Assembly (NCBI RefSeq): GCF_036320965.1
Contig: NC_092225.1
Span: forward strand, 55,850,515-55,914,514
Length of the DNA stretch: 64,000 nt
DNA from: Panulirus ornatus
Taxonomy: Eukaryota; Arthropoda; Malacostraca; Decapoda; Palinuridae
Direction: 5' to 3'
The notes under the pieces were generated by a model. It had not been told where the DNA came from and ran no database searches. It was given only the letters and a program-made list of their open reading frames with translations. Below, piece by piece: positions 1 through 12,500 of the stretch (positions are counted from its first letter, which is position 1; each line of letters begins with the position of its first letter). Position numbers and translations under genes: made by a program.

Positions 1-433
1 GGAAGGCAGCGTAGATGGTACCATAATGAAGAAAGCTAAGTTGTAGTAAAATTAGGTGCCACATATATTTATCCAACATTAAAGGTTCAAGAATAAGGCA
101 TGACTTGATCATCACCTGTAAAATTTTAAAGTCATATTGATGACATAAAGTAGTTCTGTGAGAGATGCAAAGTACAACAACCAGAAGCCACAACATGAAA
201 TTAAGCAAGAACGTGTTTTAGAAAGGATGTAGGGAGATGCTCTTTACTATACGAATGATGGAAAAAGTGAGTGATTCGTAACTTTACAAAGAAATTGAAC
301 GTGTAAAACTTAGTCATTACCATATAATTAGGTAATCATATATTTCCGAATCAAGGACAAGGAAGCATTATGATAACAATCGACCAGTAGCGTTATAAAC
401 GGGATTGTAGACTATCAGTGATGCTGTCTCACT
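1..433. other. AT-rich sequence, nothing recognised
   Basis: I see no reading frame with a recognisable motif, no splice-flanked exon and no match to the repeat families used elsewhere in this window. Confidence 0.5.
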
Positions 434-790
434 TGTAGATACTACAGTAACGTACAGAGCTGGGTTACAATTTTTTCCATGTAGACACTGCAGTAACGCA
501 TGGGTCTGGGATACAGTCTTTTCTTAGTGGATACTGCAACCATTGATAAGGTTGGACTTTTAGCTTTTCTTGGTAGTTCTTGCAATGACATGTAGAGTTC
601 GGCAGCATTCTTTTCTAGGTAGATATTGTAGTTATGATTTCAAGGCTACTGTCTTTTGTAAAATAGATATTGCAGTGCGTGTGGGACTAGGCTACAATAT
701 TTTTTCGTCTTTGATAGGACTAGGATACAGTCTTTTTATTATAGTTACTGCATGAGAAGGCTGTGTTACATCACAGTCTTTTTATCCCTT
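434..790. repeat. Degenerate 46-bp minisatellite, about 8 units
   Basis: Units begin near 434, 480/481, 527, 573, 619, 663 and 741. Each opens with a version of gtagatactgcagt and ends with acagtctttt. Spacing is exactly 46 bp over the first five units, then 44, and a shortened unit lies before 741. Units are strongly diverged, so the array is old. The 61-codon frame that crosses it at 570-755 is a by-product of the repeat. Confidence 0.75.
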
Positions 791-1009
791 ATTGAATGAT
801 TGTTCGACTCTTCGGTATAATGGTCTGGCCTTATATAGTCCTTAAGGGACCTGTCAAAGACCAAGACATCATACCCACAAATTTATTCTCCTTCTCAAGG
901 GTTATACTGTCATGCTTAAGGAATTATTGAAATATAGTTAAGAGTAGATGAAGTTGCTTCAGGCAATCAACTTTGTCTCAGAATTCAGGGTACTCAGTAA
1001 GTTTGTTTA
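791..1009. other. Spacer, nothing recognised
   Basis: AT-rich sequence between the minisatellite and the Jockey-like relic. No motif or repeat was recognised. Confidence 0.4.
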
Positions 1010-1975
1010 GCGCAGGTTAATATATTGACTGGGATGGACCATTTGCTTGTGTGCAGTTCCTCGAGTTTAATGCAAATTCATGCGTCTGTGGCTTTCCCAC
1101 TTCTACATGACCTGATCTGAAGTGATGCTCATTCATAGACTGGTGCCGGTAACTGTTCTAACGGCATTTAGTTTGTATATAGCCTTTGTTTTTATTTTTG
1201 TGGTATGGGAAGTAAATGTAAGGTGTTTGTGATACCTAGAATTGTTGAAATAATGTTGAATGGAAGTGGTTCACCATTCATAGTTATGGAAGGGTGCAGG
1301 TTAGAATTTGGTCTGTTCTGGGCATTTCTTTAGGGATACAGACATTCTGTTTTGAGTGGGTTGATGCTGTAATTATGTGATGTGATATTGAGTGCTTCTT
1401 GTTATTTGCGTAATGTTAGGGTGTCATGATGTGACTGACTGTGAAGTCATTTACAAATGAGATGACTTTTACAATGTGCTCTGCAGGAGGTGATGGGTGA
1501 CAGGAAGAGACTGAAGAGGGTTGGAGAAAGGCTTACTCTATGCTGTTGTGATTTCAGAACTTAAGAGGTGGTGCTTTCATAATTAACATTGGGTTGGCAG
1601 CCTGCTTTGAAATCGTTGAGTCACTTCTTGTCTTATCTTTGTGGAGGATGATGTCAAGTATCTGTTGTGTGAGGATTTGATGGGGAACTGTGTCAAATGT
1701 TTTCCTGATATATATGGCCAATGTTATAGTTTAAGAGGGGTTTATGGTTAGTTCAAGCCTTCATGGACCTTTAGGATGTGTTGTGCAAAGTTTGTTTGCA
1801 ATGTAGTGGTGGAATCTTTGGGTCTAACGGTGCATTTATAGGTGAGAGAGGGACATCCTATGTGAGCCTATTGTATATAATTTTTTCAAGGAGTTTGAAC
1901 AATAATGACATTAGTGACATGGAGTGATAGGAGTCACAGGGCTTGAAGGGTACCATGATATTAAGTTTGTATCAG
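1010..1975 (-). pseudogene. Fossil Jockey-superfamily non-LTR reverse transcriptase
   Basis: Reading the minus strand from about 1975 to 1010 in shifting frames gives the RT motifs in the correct order. They are SYHSMSLMS followed by KLLEKIIYNRLT (family: SYRPISLLS..KLLEK), then PLSP and TTTLQTNFAQHIL, then RKTFDTVPHQIL (motif A, family KAFDTVPH). Next come LSPTLFSLFL (motif B), FVNDFTV where YADD is expected (motif C), INPLKTEC, and MNGEPLPFN with ILGITNT, ending near AVRTVTGTS. Several stops and at least one frameshift lie between them, and the first catalytic Asp of motif C is lost, so it cannot be active. The motif order is typical of Jockey/I-type elements and clearly unlike the RTE copies in the rest of the window. 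The clade is inferred from motif flavour only. Confidence 0.7.
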
Positions 1976-3489
1976 TATTAAGTCCCCATTTCTTCTTAAG
2001 TCATCTACAGGTATTTACTTTTCGTCTTTCCACTCAAAATTTCTCAACAAAATGTTTCAATGTTTCACTCAATGTTTCTCAACAAAAGTGCAATCTTCAT
2101 CCCTTTTTTTTCTGAACCACCCAAGTATATATGCCAAAGCCTTTTCTATACCCATATGTTCCAGAAAATTGTGTAAAGATTGATAACTTTATAAAGCAGT
2201 GTACATGTGAAAGTCAGTCCTTTCCTATGTATGCCGGTGTATGTAGGGGTGAACAAGTCCTCAAAGACTTATGATGTATAGTTGCAAAAATCAATACAAA
2301 AAATCTGCCTCAAGGTGAAATATGTAACTTTTGATGCTTATTACCAGATGCTATGGCTTAAATTTTTCCATACACAGGTTAGTCTGTGTGATTTCAAAAT
2401 GGCCTATACAAGATCTGTACCCTTACATTATGTTGATCTTTTTAAGCTGTGAAACTCAAATAAGATGATGAGTATTAGTGATGAAAACCTTAGTATTCAC
2501 AATAGTGTGTGAAGAAAAAAATTCCAAAAGTACTACATCTCACTTCTTATGCCAGAGAGTACTTCTGGAGTACCACATAACACATAACACTTTTCATTGA
2601 ATATTTATGAATATCCCATATGCAGCTTGTACCTTAGATATTAGGACTACTATAGCAAAAGGTAATATCATGAATATTTTACTTTTATCATTGTCTAATG
2701 GATTTCTGAAAAGCTGTCAGAATGGCGCTTACCATTGTATTACATCATAGTACTCTGCAGGGAAAGCGAAGAAATAAGTAAGGTATATTGCACAAAGAAA
2801 CAAGTAATGATTATTTCAAACTTACTATTTTTTGCTTGTTTTTTTTCCCTTATCAGCACGTTGCATATTAGATACATAATATTCCATTTTCATTCTCAGT
2901 ATTTAGCATAAGATGAAAAGATGAATAAACTGTCAAAGATAAGTTATTTCTTTTAGCTTCTGTGTTCATATCTCACTTTTTGCAAAGCATTTCCCCAGCT
3001 CATTAACATGAGATGATTAATAACTCAAGATCTAACACATTCAACAATGAACACTTGTATTAATGTTGTGTAATGTTTGTGTATTTTGAGCCTATTTTGC
3101 TCCTAACACTGTGTATTTTGGACCTATTTTGCACAGAATACTCACTGCTTATGCTTTCATAGTTTAATTGATAAATGCTATTCAGTAAGCTGAACACTTT
3201 GAATACATGACAGTATGCTTAACATTGAAACCGAAAATTAGAAATCATTGGAAATGATCTTTATCCAGTACTTTTATGCTGTGTAACTGACATGCAGTAC
3301 TTGTACTCTTATTCATGTTTTCAAACTCGTGTACTATTTTCTCTACTCAGATTTATGACCATTTTCAAGTACTTGTACAGGTACTAATACTTTTGATAAC
3401 AAAAATTGTAAGTTTTCACACTTCAGCAGTTAAATCAATAAGGGATGCTACAATATGAATTGTTGGGTCACAAAATCTTAATGAGGGAA
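1976..3489. other. AT-rich non-coding stretch
   Basis: No gene recognised. It contains a short direct repeat of tttctcaacaaaa near 2041 and 2080 and the 32-bp dimer listed separately. The 63-codon frame at 1924-2115 has no recognisable motif. Confidence 0.5.
3078..3141. repeat. 32-bp tandem dimer
   Basis: Two adjacent copies of tgtgtattttgagcctatttt-like sequence start at 3078 and 3110 and differ at a few positions. Confidence 0.6.
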
Positions 3490-4515
3490 AAGACTGAGCT
3501 GTAATAATTTTGAGCCTCTCATCCACAACAGACTGCATACATGCCCCTCTCTCCAAAACTCACGCATTCATCTCCCTAACAACCCCATCCAAAAACAAAT
3601 CAAACAACCATGGAGACATCACACACCCATCGCAAACCGACATTCACTGGGAACCAATCACTTTCCTTTCTTCGTACTCGTACACATGCCTTACATCCTT
3701 GATAAAAACTTCACTGCTTCTAGCAACTTGCCTCCCGCACCATATACTCTTTATACATTCCACAGAGCATCTCTATCAACTCTACCATATGCCTTCTCCA
3801 GTTCCATAAATGCTACATACAAATCCATTTGTTTTTCTAAGTATTTCTCACATTTTTCAAAGCAAACACTTGATCCACACATCCTCTAACACTTCTGAAA
3901 CCACAGCTGAAACTACACTGCTCTTCCCCAATCTGATGCTCTGTACATACCTTGACTCTCTCGATCATTACCCTCCCATATAATTTCCCAAGAATACTCA
4001 ACAAACTTATACCTCTGTAATTTGAACACTCACCTTTATCCCCTTTGCCTTTGTACAATGGCACTATGCATGCATTCCGCCAATCCTCAGGCACTTCACC
4101 ATGAGCCATAAATACATTGAATATCCTCACCAACAGTCACCCCCTTTTTTAATAAATGTTCCCATTTGTTCTCTTGTTTTATGCTTTTTATTTACCTCCT
4201 TCCAAAACATCATTTTATTCTCCCTAAAATTTAATGATACTCTCTCACCCCAGCTCTCATTTGTCCTCTTTTTCACATCTTGCACCTTTTTCTTGACCTC
4301 CTGACTTTCTTTTATACATCTCCCTGTCATTTGTACTATTCCCCTACAAAAATCGTCCAAATGCCTCCTCTTCTCCTTCACTAATAATCTTACTTCTTCA
4401 TCTCACCACTCACCACCCTTTCTAATCTGCCCACCTCCCACGCTTCTCATGCCACAAGCATCTTTTATGCAAGCCATCACTGCTTCTCTAAATACATACC
4501 ATTCCATCCCCTACT
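3490..4515 (-). mobile_element. RTE-like retrotransposon relic (linker and RT), 3' part missing
   Basis: On the minus strand the pieces at 4381-4127 and 4133-3837 give the basic linker before the RT (SWGERVSLNFREN) and then the RT start (EDWRNACIVPLYKGKG, NYRGISLLS, GEEQC). An internal deletion fuses MGT directly to FIKKGGDC and removes roughly 80 residues. The copy stops at 3490, before the FADD motif. Loss of the 3' side is not the usual result of target-primed reverse transcription, so later breakage is likely. Frameshifts are present and it is dead. Confidence 0.85.
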
Positions 4516-4529
4516 CCCCTTATATTTAT

Positions 4530-6050
4530 ATATATATATATTTATTCTATTTATTATACTTTGCTGCTCTCTTCCGCGTTAGTGAGGTAGCGCAGGGAAG
4601 CAGACGAAAGAATGGCCCAACCACCCACATACACATGTATATACATAAACGCCCACACACGCACATATACATACCTATACATTTCAACGTATACATAGAT
4701 ATACATACACAGACATATACATGTATGCACATGTACATATTCATACATGCTGCCTTCATCCATTCCCATCGCCACCCTGCCACACATGAAATGGCACACC
4801 CCTCCCCCCATGTGCGCGTGAGGTAGCGCTAGGGAAAGACACAAGGCCACATTCGTCCACACTCAGACTTTAGCTGTCATGTTTAATGCGCTGAAACCAC
4901 AGCTCCCTTTCCACATCCAGGCCCCACAAAACTTTCTACGGTTTACCCCAGACGCTTCACATGCCCTGGTTCAATCCATTGACAGCACATCGACCATGGT
5001 GTACCACATCATTCCAATATACTCTATTCCTTGCACACCTTTCACCCTCCTGTTTGTTCAGGCCCCAATTGCTCAAAGTCTTTTTCACTCCATCCTTCCA
5101 CCTCCAATTTGGTCTCCCACTTCTCCTTGTTCCCTCCACCTCTGATGCATATATCCTCTTTGTCAATCTTTCCTCACTCATTCTCTCCATGTGACCAAAC
5201 CATTTTATTACACCCTCTTCTGCTCTCTCAACCAACCACACTTTTTTTTTATTACCACACATCTCTCTTATCCTTTCATTACTTAATCAAACCACCTCAC
5301 ACCACATATTGTTCTCAAACATCTCATTTTCAACACATCTACCTTCCTCCGCACAACCCTATCTATATCCCACGCCTCACTACCATATAACATTGTTGGC
5401 ACCACTATTCCTTCATACATACTCATTTATGCTTTCCGAGATAATGTTCTCGCCTTCCACACATTTTTCAACGCTCCCAAAACTTTCGTCCCCTCCCCCA
5501 CCCTGTGACTCTCTTCTGCTTCCATCCTATGCCAAATCTACTCCCAGGTATGTAAAACACTACTTCCTCCAGTTTTTCTTCATTCAAACTTACCTCCCAA
5601 TTGACTTGACCCTCAACCCTACTGTACCTAATAACCTTGCTCTTATTCACATTTACTCTCAGCTTTCTTCTTTCACACTCTTTACCAAACTCAGTCACCA
5701 GCTTCTGCAGTTTCTCATCCAAATCAACCTACAGTGCTGTATCATCAGTGAACAACAACTGACTCACTTCCCAAGCCCTCTCGTCCACAACAGACTGCAT
5801 ACTTGCCCCTCTCTCCAAAACTCTTGCATTCACCTCCCTAACAACCCCATCCATAAACAAATTAAATAACCATGGAGACGTCACACACCCCTGCCGGAAA
5901 CTGACATTCACTGAGAACCAATCACTTTCCTCTCTTCCTACTCATACACATGCCTTACATCCTTGATAAAAACTTTTCACTGCTTCTAGCAACTTGCCTC
6001 CCACACCATATACTCTTAATACCTTCCACAGAGCATCTCTATCAGCTCTA
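4530..6050 (-). mobile_element. RTE-like retrotransposon, 5'-truncated, with long 3' UTR
   Basis: The 3' end lies at about 4530-4540, followed on the sense strand by an A/T-rich tail that leads into (TA)n. The long 3' UTR runs from about 4956 to 4540 and contains the GCGCTACCTC-type motif twice. The coding parts are 5911-5729 (RQGCVTSPWLFNLFMDGVV, and FTDD where FADD is expected), 5722-5468 (VNVNKSKVIRYSR) and 5262-4957 (GHMERMSEERLTKR, then GRPNWRWKDGVKK). The last frame runs to the long C-terminus NGLNQGM. The A-to-T change in the FADD box and several frameshifts make it inactive. The 5' truncation at about 6050 is normal for this type of element. Confidence 0.88.
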
Positions 6051-6082
6051 TATATGTAATTTTTTTTTTCATATACTTAATC

Positions 6083-6595
6083 CCCATTTCCTTAGTCAAT
6101 GAGGTAGTCCCAGGAGCAGATGAAGAAAGGCCACATCCACTGAAATCCATTCTCCTGCTGTGTAATGCACCAAAACCACAGCTCTATCCACTGCCAGACC
6201 CCACAGACCTTTCCATGGTTTACCCCAAACGCTTCTCATGCTCTGGTTCAGTCCATTAACAGCATGTTGACCCCCGTATACTACATCATTCCAATTCACT
6301 CTGTCCTCCCATACACACCTTTCACCCTCCAGCATGTTAAGTCCCTGATCGCACAAAATGTAACCCACTCCATCCTTCTGCCTCCAATTTGGTCTCCCGC
6401 TTTTCCTTTTCCCTCCGTTTCTGACACAAATTCTTGATGTCAACTTTTCCTCACTCATTCTCTCCATATGCCCAAACCATTTCAACACACCCTTGTCTGC
6501 TCTCTCAACCAATGTTTTCTGTTACCACACATCTCTCTTAGCCTTTCATTACCTACTTGATCCAACCACCTTACCACATACTGTTCTCAATAGTC
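6083..6595 (-). mobile_element. RTE-like relic of a more distant subfamily, cut by the satellite
   Basis: The minus-strand frame 6512-6096 reads VERADKGVLKWFGHMERMSEEKL, then GRPNWRQKDG, then NGLNQSM. The short 3' UTR differs from the main family and resembles the fragment at 56540-56885 (both contain taatgcaccaaaacca). It ends abruptly at about 6595, where the satellite begins, so the array has interrupted or replaced its upstream part. Confidence 0.8.
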
Positions 6596-9500
6596 TAGGA
6601 TTTTTCTTGATTTTTTTGAAAAATAGATTTTCTTGAAAATTTCAGCATAGATCCTTGTACGTGTGTTGAATGACAATCTTTGGTTATAACCTTAAGATTC
6701 GTGTAATTAGTCGAGTAATTAGAATTGTAAAATAATTAATTATAATTAATATTAAATATGTGGTTAAGCGCTCAATTTTACGAAATGCAGTCTTTTGACT
6801 CGATATCCTTACTCACCATATAGAATACCACATATACCCTGAGTTTCATTAAAATCTGTAGAACTTGAAAATCTGAGCAAAATATTACCCTAGGCTATAG
6901 TCTAGGATTTTTCTTGATTTTTTTGAAAAAATAGATTTTCCTGAAAATTTCAGCATAGATCCTTGTACGTGTGTTGAATGACAATCTTTGGTTTTAACCT
7001 TAAGATTCGTGTAATTAGTCGAGTAATTAGAATTTTAATATAATTAATTACAATTAATATCAAATATGTGGTTAAGCACTCAATTTTACGAAATGCAGTC
7101 TTTTGACTCGATATCCTTAATCACCATATAGAATACCACATATACCCTGAGTTTCATTAAAATCTGTAGAACTTGAAAATCTGAGCAAAATATTACCCTA
7201 GGCTATAGTCTAGGATTTTTCTTGATTTTTTTGAAAAAATAGATTTTCCTGAAAATTTCAGCATAGATCCTTGTACGTGTGTTGAATGACAATCTTTGGT
7301 TATAACCTTAAGATTCGTGTAATTAGTCGAGTAATTAGCATATTAATATAATTATTTATAATTAATATTAGATATGTGGTTAAGCGCTCAATTTTACGAA
7401 ATGCAGTCTTTTGACTCGATATCCTTAATCACCATATAGAATACCACATATACCCTGAATTTCATTAAAATCTGAAGAACTCGAAAATCTGAGCAAAATT
7501 TTTCTTGATTTTTTGGAAAAAATAGATTTTCCTGAAAATTTCAGCATAGATCCTTGTACGTGTGTCAAATGACAATCTTTGGTTATAACCTTAAGATTCG
7601 TGTAATTAGTCGAGTAATTAGCATATTAATATAATTAATTATAATTAATATTAAGTATGTGGTTAAGCGCTCAATTTTACGAAATGCAGTCTTTTGATTC
7701 GATATCCTTAATCACCATATAGAATACCACATATACCCTGAGTTTCATTAAAATCTGAAGAACTTGAAATTCTGAGCAAAATATTACCCAAGGCGGCTAT
7801 ATAGCCTAGGATTTTTCTTGATTTTTTTGAAAAAATAGATTTTCCTGAAAATTTCAGCATAGATCCTTGTACGTGTGTTGAATGACAATCTTTCGTTATA
7901 ACCTTAAGATTCGTGTAATTAGTCGATTAATTAGAATTTTAATATAATTAATTATAACTAATATTAAATATGTGGTTAAGCGCTCAATTTTACGAAATGC
8001 AGTCTTTTGACTCGATATCCTTACTCACCATATAGAATACCACATATACCGTGAGTTTCATTAAAATCTGTAGAACTTGAAAATCTGAGCAAAATATTAC
8101 CCTAGGCTATAGTCTAGGATTTTTCTTGATTTTTTTGAATAAATAGATTTTCCTGATTATTTCAGCATAGATCCTTGTACGTGTGTTGAATGACAATCTT
8201 TGGTTATAACCTTAAGATTCGTGTAATTAGTCGAGTAATTAGAATTTTAATATAATTAATTATAATTAATATTAAATATGTGGTTAAGCGCTCAATTTTA
8301 CGAAATGCAGTCTTTTGACTCGATATCCTTACTCACCATATAGAATACCACATATACCCTGAGTTTCATTAAAATCTGAAGAACTTGAAAATCTGAGCAA
8401 AATATTACCCTAGGATTTTTCTTGATGTTTTTGAAAAAATAGATTTTCCTGAAAATTTCAGCATAGATCCTTGTACGTGTGGTGAATGACAATCTTTGGT
8501 TATAACCTTAACATTCGTGTAATTACTCGAGTAATTAGTATAATGATATAATTAATTATGATTAATATTAAATATGTGGTTAAGCGCTCAATTTTACGAA
8601 ATGCAGTCTTTTTACTCGATATCCTTAATCACCATATAGAATACCACATATACCCTGAGTTTCATTAAAATCTGAAGAACTTGAAAATCTGAGCAAAATA
8701 TTACCCAAATTCAAAATATTGCCTAGGATTTTTCTTGATTTTTTGAAAAAATAGATTTTCCTGAAAATTTCAGCATAGATCCTTGTACGTGTGTTGAATG
8801 ACAATCTTTGGTTATAACCTTAAGATTCGTGTAATTAGTCGAGTAATTAGCATATTAATATAATTAATTATAATTAATATTAAATATGTGGTTAAGCGCT
8901 CAATTTTACGAAATGCAGTCTTTTGACTCGATATCCTTAATCACCATGTAGAATACCATATATACCCTGAGTTTCATTAAAATCTGAAGAACTTGAAAAT
9001 CTGAGCAAAATATTACCCAAGGCTATAGCCTAGGATTTTTCTTGATTTTTTTGAAAAAATAGATTTTCCTGAAAATTTCAGCATAGATCCTTGTACGTGT
9101 GTTGAATGACAATCTTTGGTTATAACTTTAAGATTCGTGTAATTAGTCGAGTAATTAGCATATTAATATAATTAATTATAATTAATATTAAATATGTGGT
9201 TAAGCGCTAAATTTTACGAAATTTAGTCTTTTGACTCGATATCCTTAATCATCATATAGAATACCACATATACCCTGAGTTTCACTAAAATCTGAAGAAC
9301 TTGAAAATCTGAGCAAAATATTTCCCAAGGCGGCTACATAGCCTAGGATTTTTCTTGATTTTTTTGAAAAAATAGATTTTCCTGAAAATTTCACCATAGA
9401 TCCTTGTACGTGTGTTGAATGACAATCTTTGGTTATAACCTTAAGATTCGTGTAATTAGTCGAGTAATTAGCATATTAATATAATTAATTATAATTAATA

Positions 9501-12500
9501 TTAAATATCTGGTTAAGCGCTCAATTTTACGAAATGCAGTCTTTTGATTCGATATCCTTAATCACCATATAGAGTACCACATATACCCTGAGTTTCATTA
9601 AAATCTGAAGAACTTGAAAATCTGAGGAAAATATTACCCAAGCCTAGGATTTTTCTTGATTTTTTGAAAAAATAGATTTTCCTCAAAATTTCACCATAGA
9701 TCCTTGTACGTGTGTTGAATGACAATATATTGTTATAACCTTAAGATTCGTGTAATTAGTCGAGTAATTAGCATATTAATATAATTATTTACAATTAATA
9801 TTAGATATGTGGTTAAGCGCTCAATTTTACGAAATGCAGTCTTTTCACTCGATATCCTTAATCACCATATAGAATACCACATATACCCTGAATTTCATTA
9901 AAATCTGAAGAACTTGAAAATATGAGGAAAATATTACCCTAGGCTATAGTCTAGGATTTTTCTTGATTTTTTTGAATAAATAGATTTTCCTGATTATTTC
10001 AGCATAGATCCTTGTACGTGTGTTGAATGACAATCTTTGGTTATAACCTTAAGATTCGTGTAATTAGTCGAGTAATTAGAATATTGATATAATTAATTAT
10101 AATTAATATTAAATATGTGGTTAAGCGCTCAATTTTACGAAATGCAGTCTTTTGACTCGATATCCTTAATCACCATATAGAATACCACATATACCCTGAG
10201 TTTCATTAAAATCTGAAGAACTTGAAAATCTGAGCAAAATATTACCCAAGGCTATAGCCTAGGATTTTTCTTGATTTTTTTGAAAAAATAGATTTTCCTG
10301 AAAATTTCAGCATAGATCCTTGTACGTGTGTTGAATGACAATCTTTGGTTATAACCTTAAGATTCGTGTAATTAGTCGAGTAATTAGAATATTAATATAA
10401 TTAATTATAATTAATATTAAATATGTGGTTAAGCGCTCAATTTTACGAAATGCAGTCTTTTGACTCGATATCCTTAATCACCATATAGAATACCACATAT
10501 ACCCTGAGTTTCATTAAAATCTGAAGAACTTGAAAATCTGAGCCAAATATTACCCAAATTCAAAATATTGCCTAGGATTTTTCTTGATGTTTTTGAAAAA
10601 ATAGATTTTCCTGAAAATTTCAGCATAGATCCTTGTACGTGTGTTGAATGACAATCTTTGGTTATAACCTTAAGACTCGTGTAATTAGTAGAGTAATTGG
10701 CATATTAATATATTTAATTATAATTAATATTGAATATGTGGTTAAGCGCTCAATTTTACGAAATGCAGTCTTTTGACTCGATATCTTTAATCACCATGTA
10801 GAATACCATATATACCCTGAGTTTCATTAAAATCTGTAGAACTTGAAAATCTGAGCAAAATATTACCCTAGGCTATAGCCTAGGATTTTTCTTGATTTTT
10901 TTGAAAAAATAGATTTTCCTGAAACTTTCAGCATAGATCCTTGTACGTGTGCTGAATGACAATCTTTGGTTATAACCTTAAGATTCGTGTAATTAGTCGA
11001 GTAATTAGAATTTTAATATAATTAATTATAATTAATATTAAATATGTGGTTAAGCGCTCAATTTTACGAAATGCAGTCTTTTGACTCGATATCCTTAATC
11101 ACCATATAGAATACCACATATACCCTGAGTTTCATTAAAATCTGAAGAACTTGAAAATCTGAGCAAAATATTACCCAAGGCTATAGCCTAGGATTTTTCT
11201 TGATTTTTTTGAAAAAATAGATTTTCCTGAAAATTTCAGCATAGATCCTTGTACGTGTGTTGAATGACAATCTTTGGTTATAACCTTAAGATTCGTGTAA
11301 TTAGTCGAGTAATTAGCATATTAATATAATTAATTATAATTAATATTAAATATGTGGTTAAGCGCTCAATTTTACGAAATGCAGTCTTTTGACTCGATAT
11401 CCTTAATCACCATATAGAATACCACATATACCCTGAGTTTCATTAAAATCTGAAGAACTTGAAAATCTGAGCAAAATATTACCCAAGGCTATAGCCTAGG
11501 ATTTTTCTTGATTTTTTTGAAAAAATAGATTTTCCTGAAAATTTCAGCATAGATCCTTGTACGTGTGTTGAATGACAATCTTTGGTTATAACCTTAAGAT
11601 TCGTGTAATTAGTCGAGTAATTAGCATATTAATATAATTAATTATAATTAATATTAAATATGTGGTTAAGCGCTCAATTTTACGAAATGCAGTCTTTTGA
11701 CTCGATATCCTTAATCACCATATAGAATACCACATATACCCTGAGTTTCATTAAAATCTGAAGAACTTGAAAATCTGAGCAAAATATTACCCAAGGCTAT
11801 AGCCTAGGATTTTTCTTGATTTTTTTGAAAAAATAGATTTTCCTGAAAATTTCAGCATAGATCCTTGTACGTGTGTTGAATGACAATCTTTGGTTATAAC
11901 CTTAAGATTCGTGTAATTAGTCGAGTAATTAGCATATTAATATAATTAATTATAATTAATATTAATATGTGGTTAAGCGCTCAATTTTACGAAATGCAGT
12001 CTTTTGACTCGATATCCTTAATCACCATATAGAATACCACATATACCCTGAGTTTCATTAAAATCTGAAGAACTTGAAAATCTGAGGAAAATATTACCCA
12101 AGCCTAGGATTTTTCTTGATTTTTTGAAAAAATAGATTTTCCTGAAAATTTCACCATAGATCCTTGTACGTGTGTTGAATGACAATATATTGTTATAACC
12201 TTAAGATTCGTGTAATTAGTCGAGTAATTAGCATATTAATATAATTATTTACAATTAATATTAGATATGTGGTTAAGCGCTCAATTTTACGAAATGCAGT
12301 CTTTTGACTCGATATCCTTAATCACCATATAGAATACCACATATACCCTGAATTTCATTAAAATCTGAAGAACTTGAAAATATGAGCAAAATATTACGCA
12401 AGGCGGCTATAGCCTAGGATTTTTCTTGATTTTTTTGAAAAAATAGATTTTCCTGAAAATTTCAGCATAGATCCTTGTAAGTGTGTCAGATGACAATCTT

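Noticed and set aside
8298..8492. 64-codon minus-strand frames in the satellite (also 14418-14612 and 15941-16135)
   Set aside because: They arise only where a monomer junction lacks the ctatagcc block; same sequence as the repeat, no start context or conservation.
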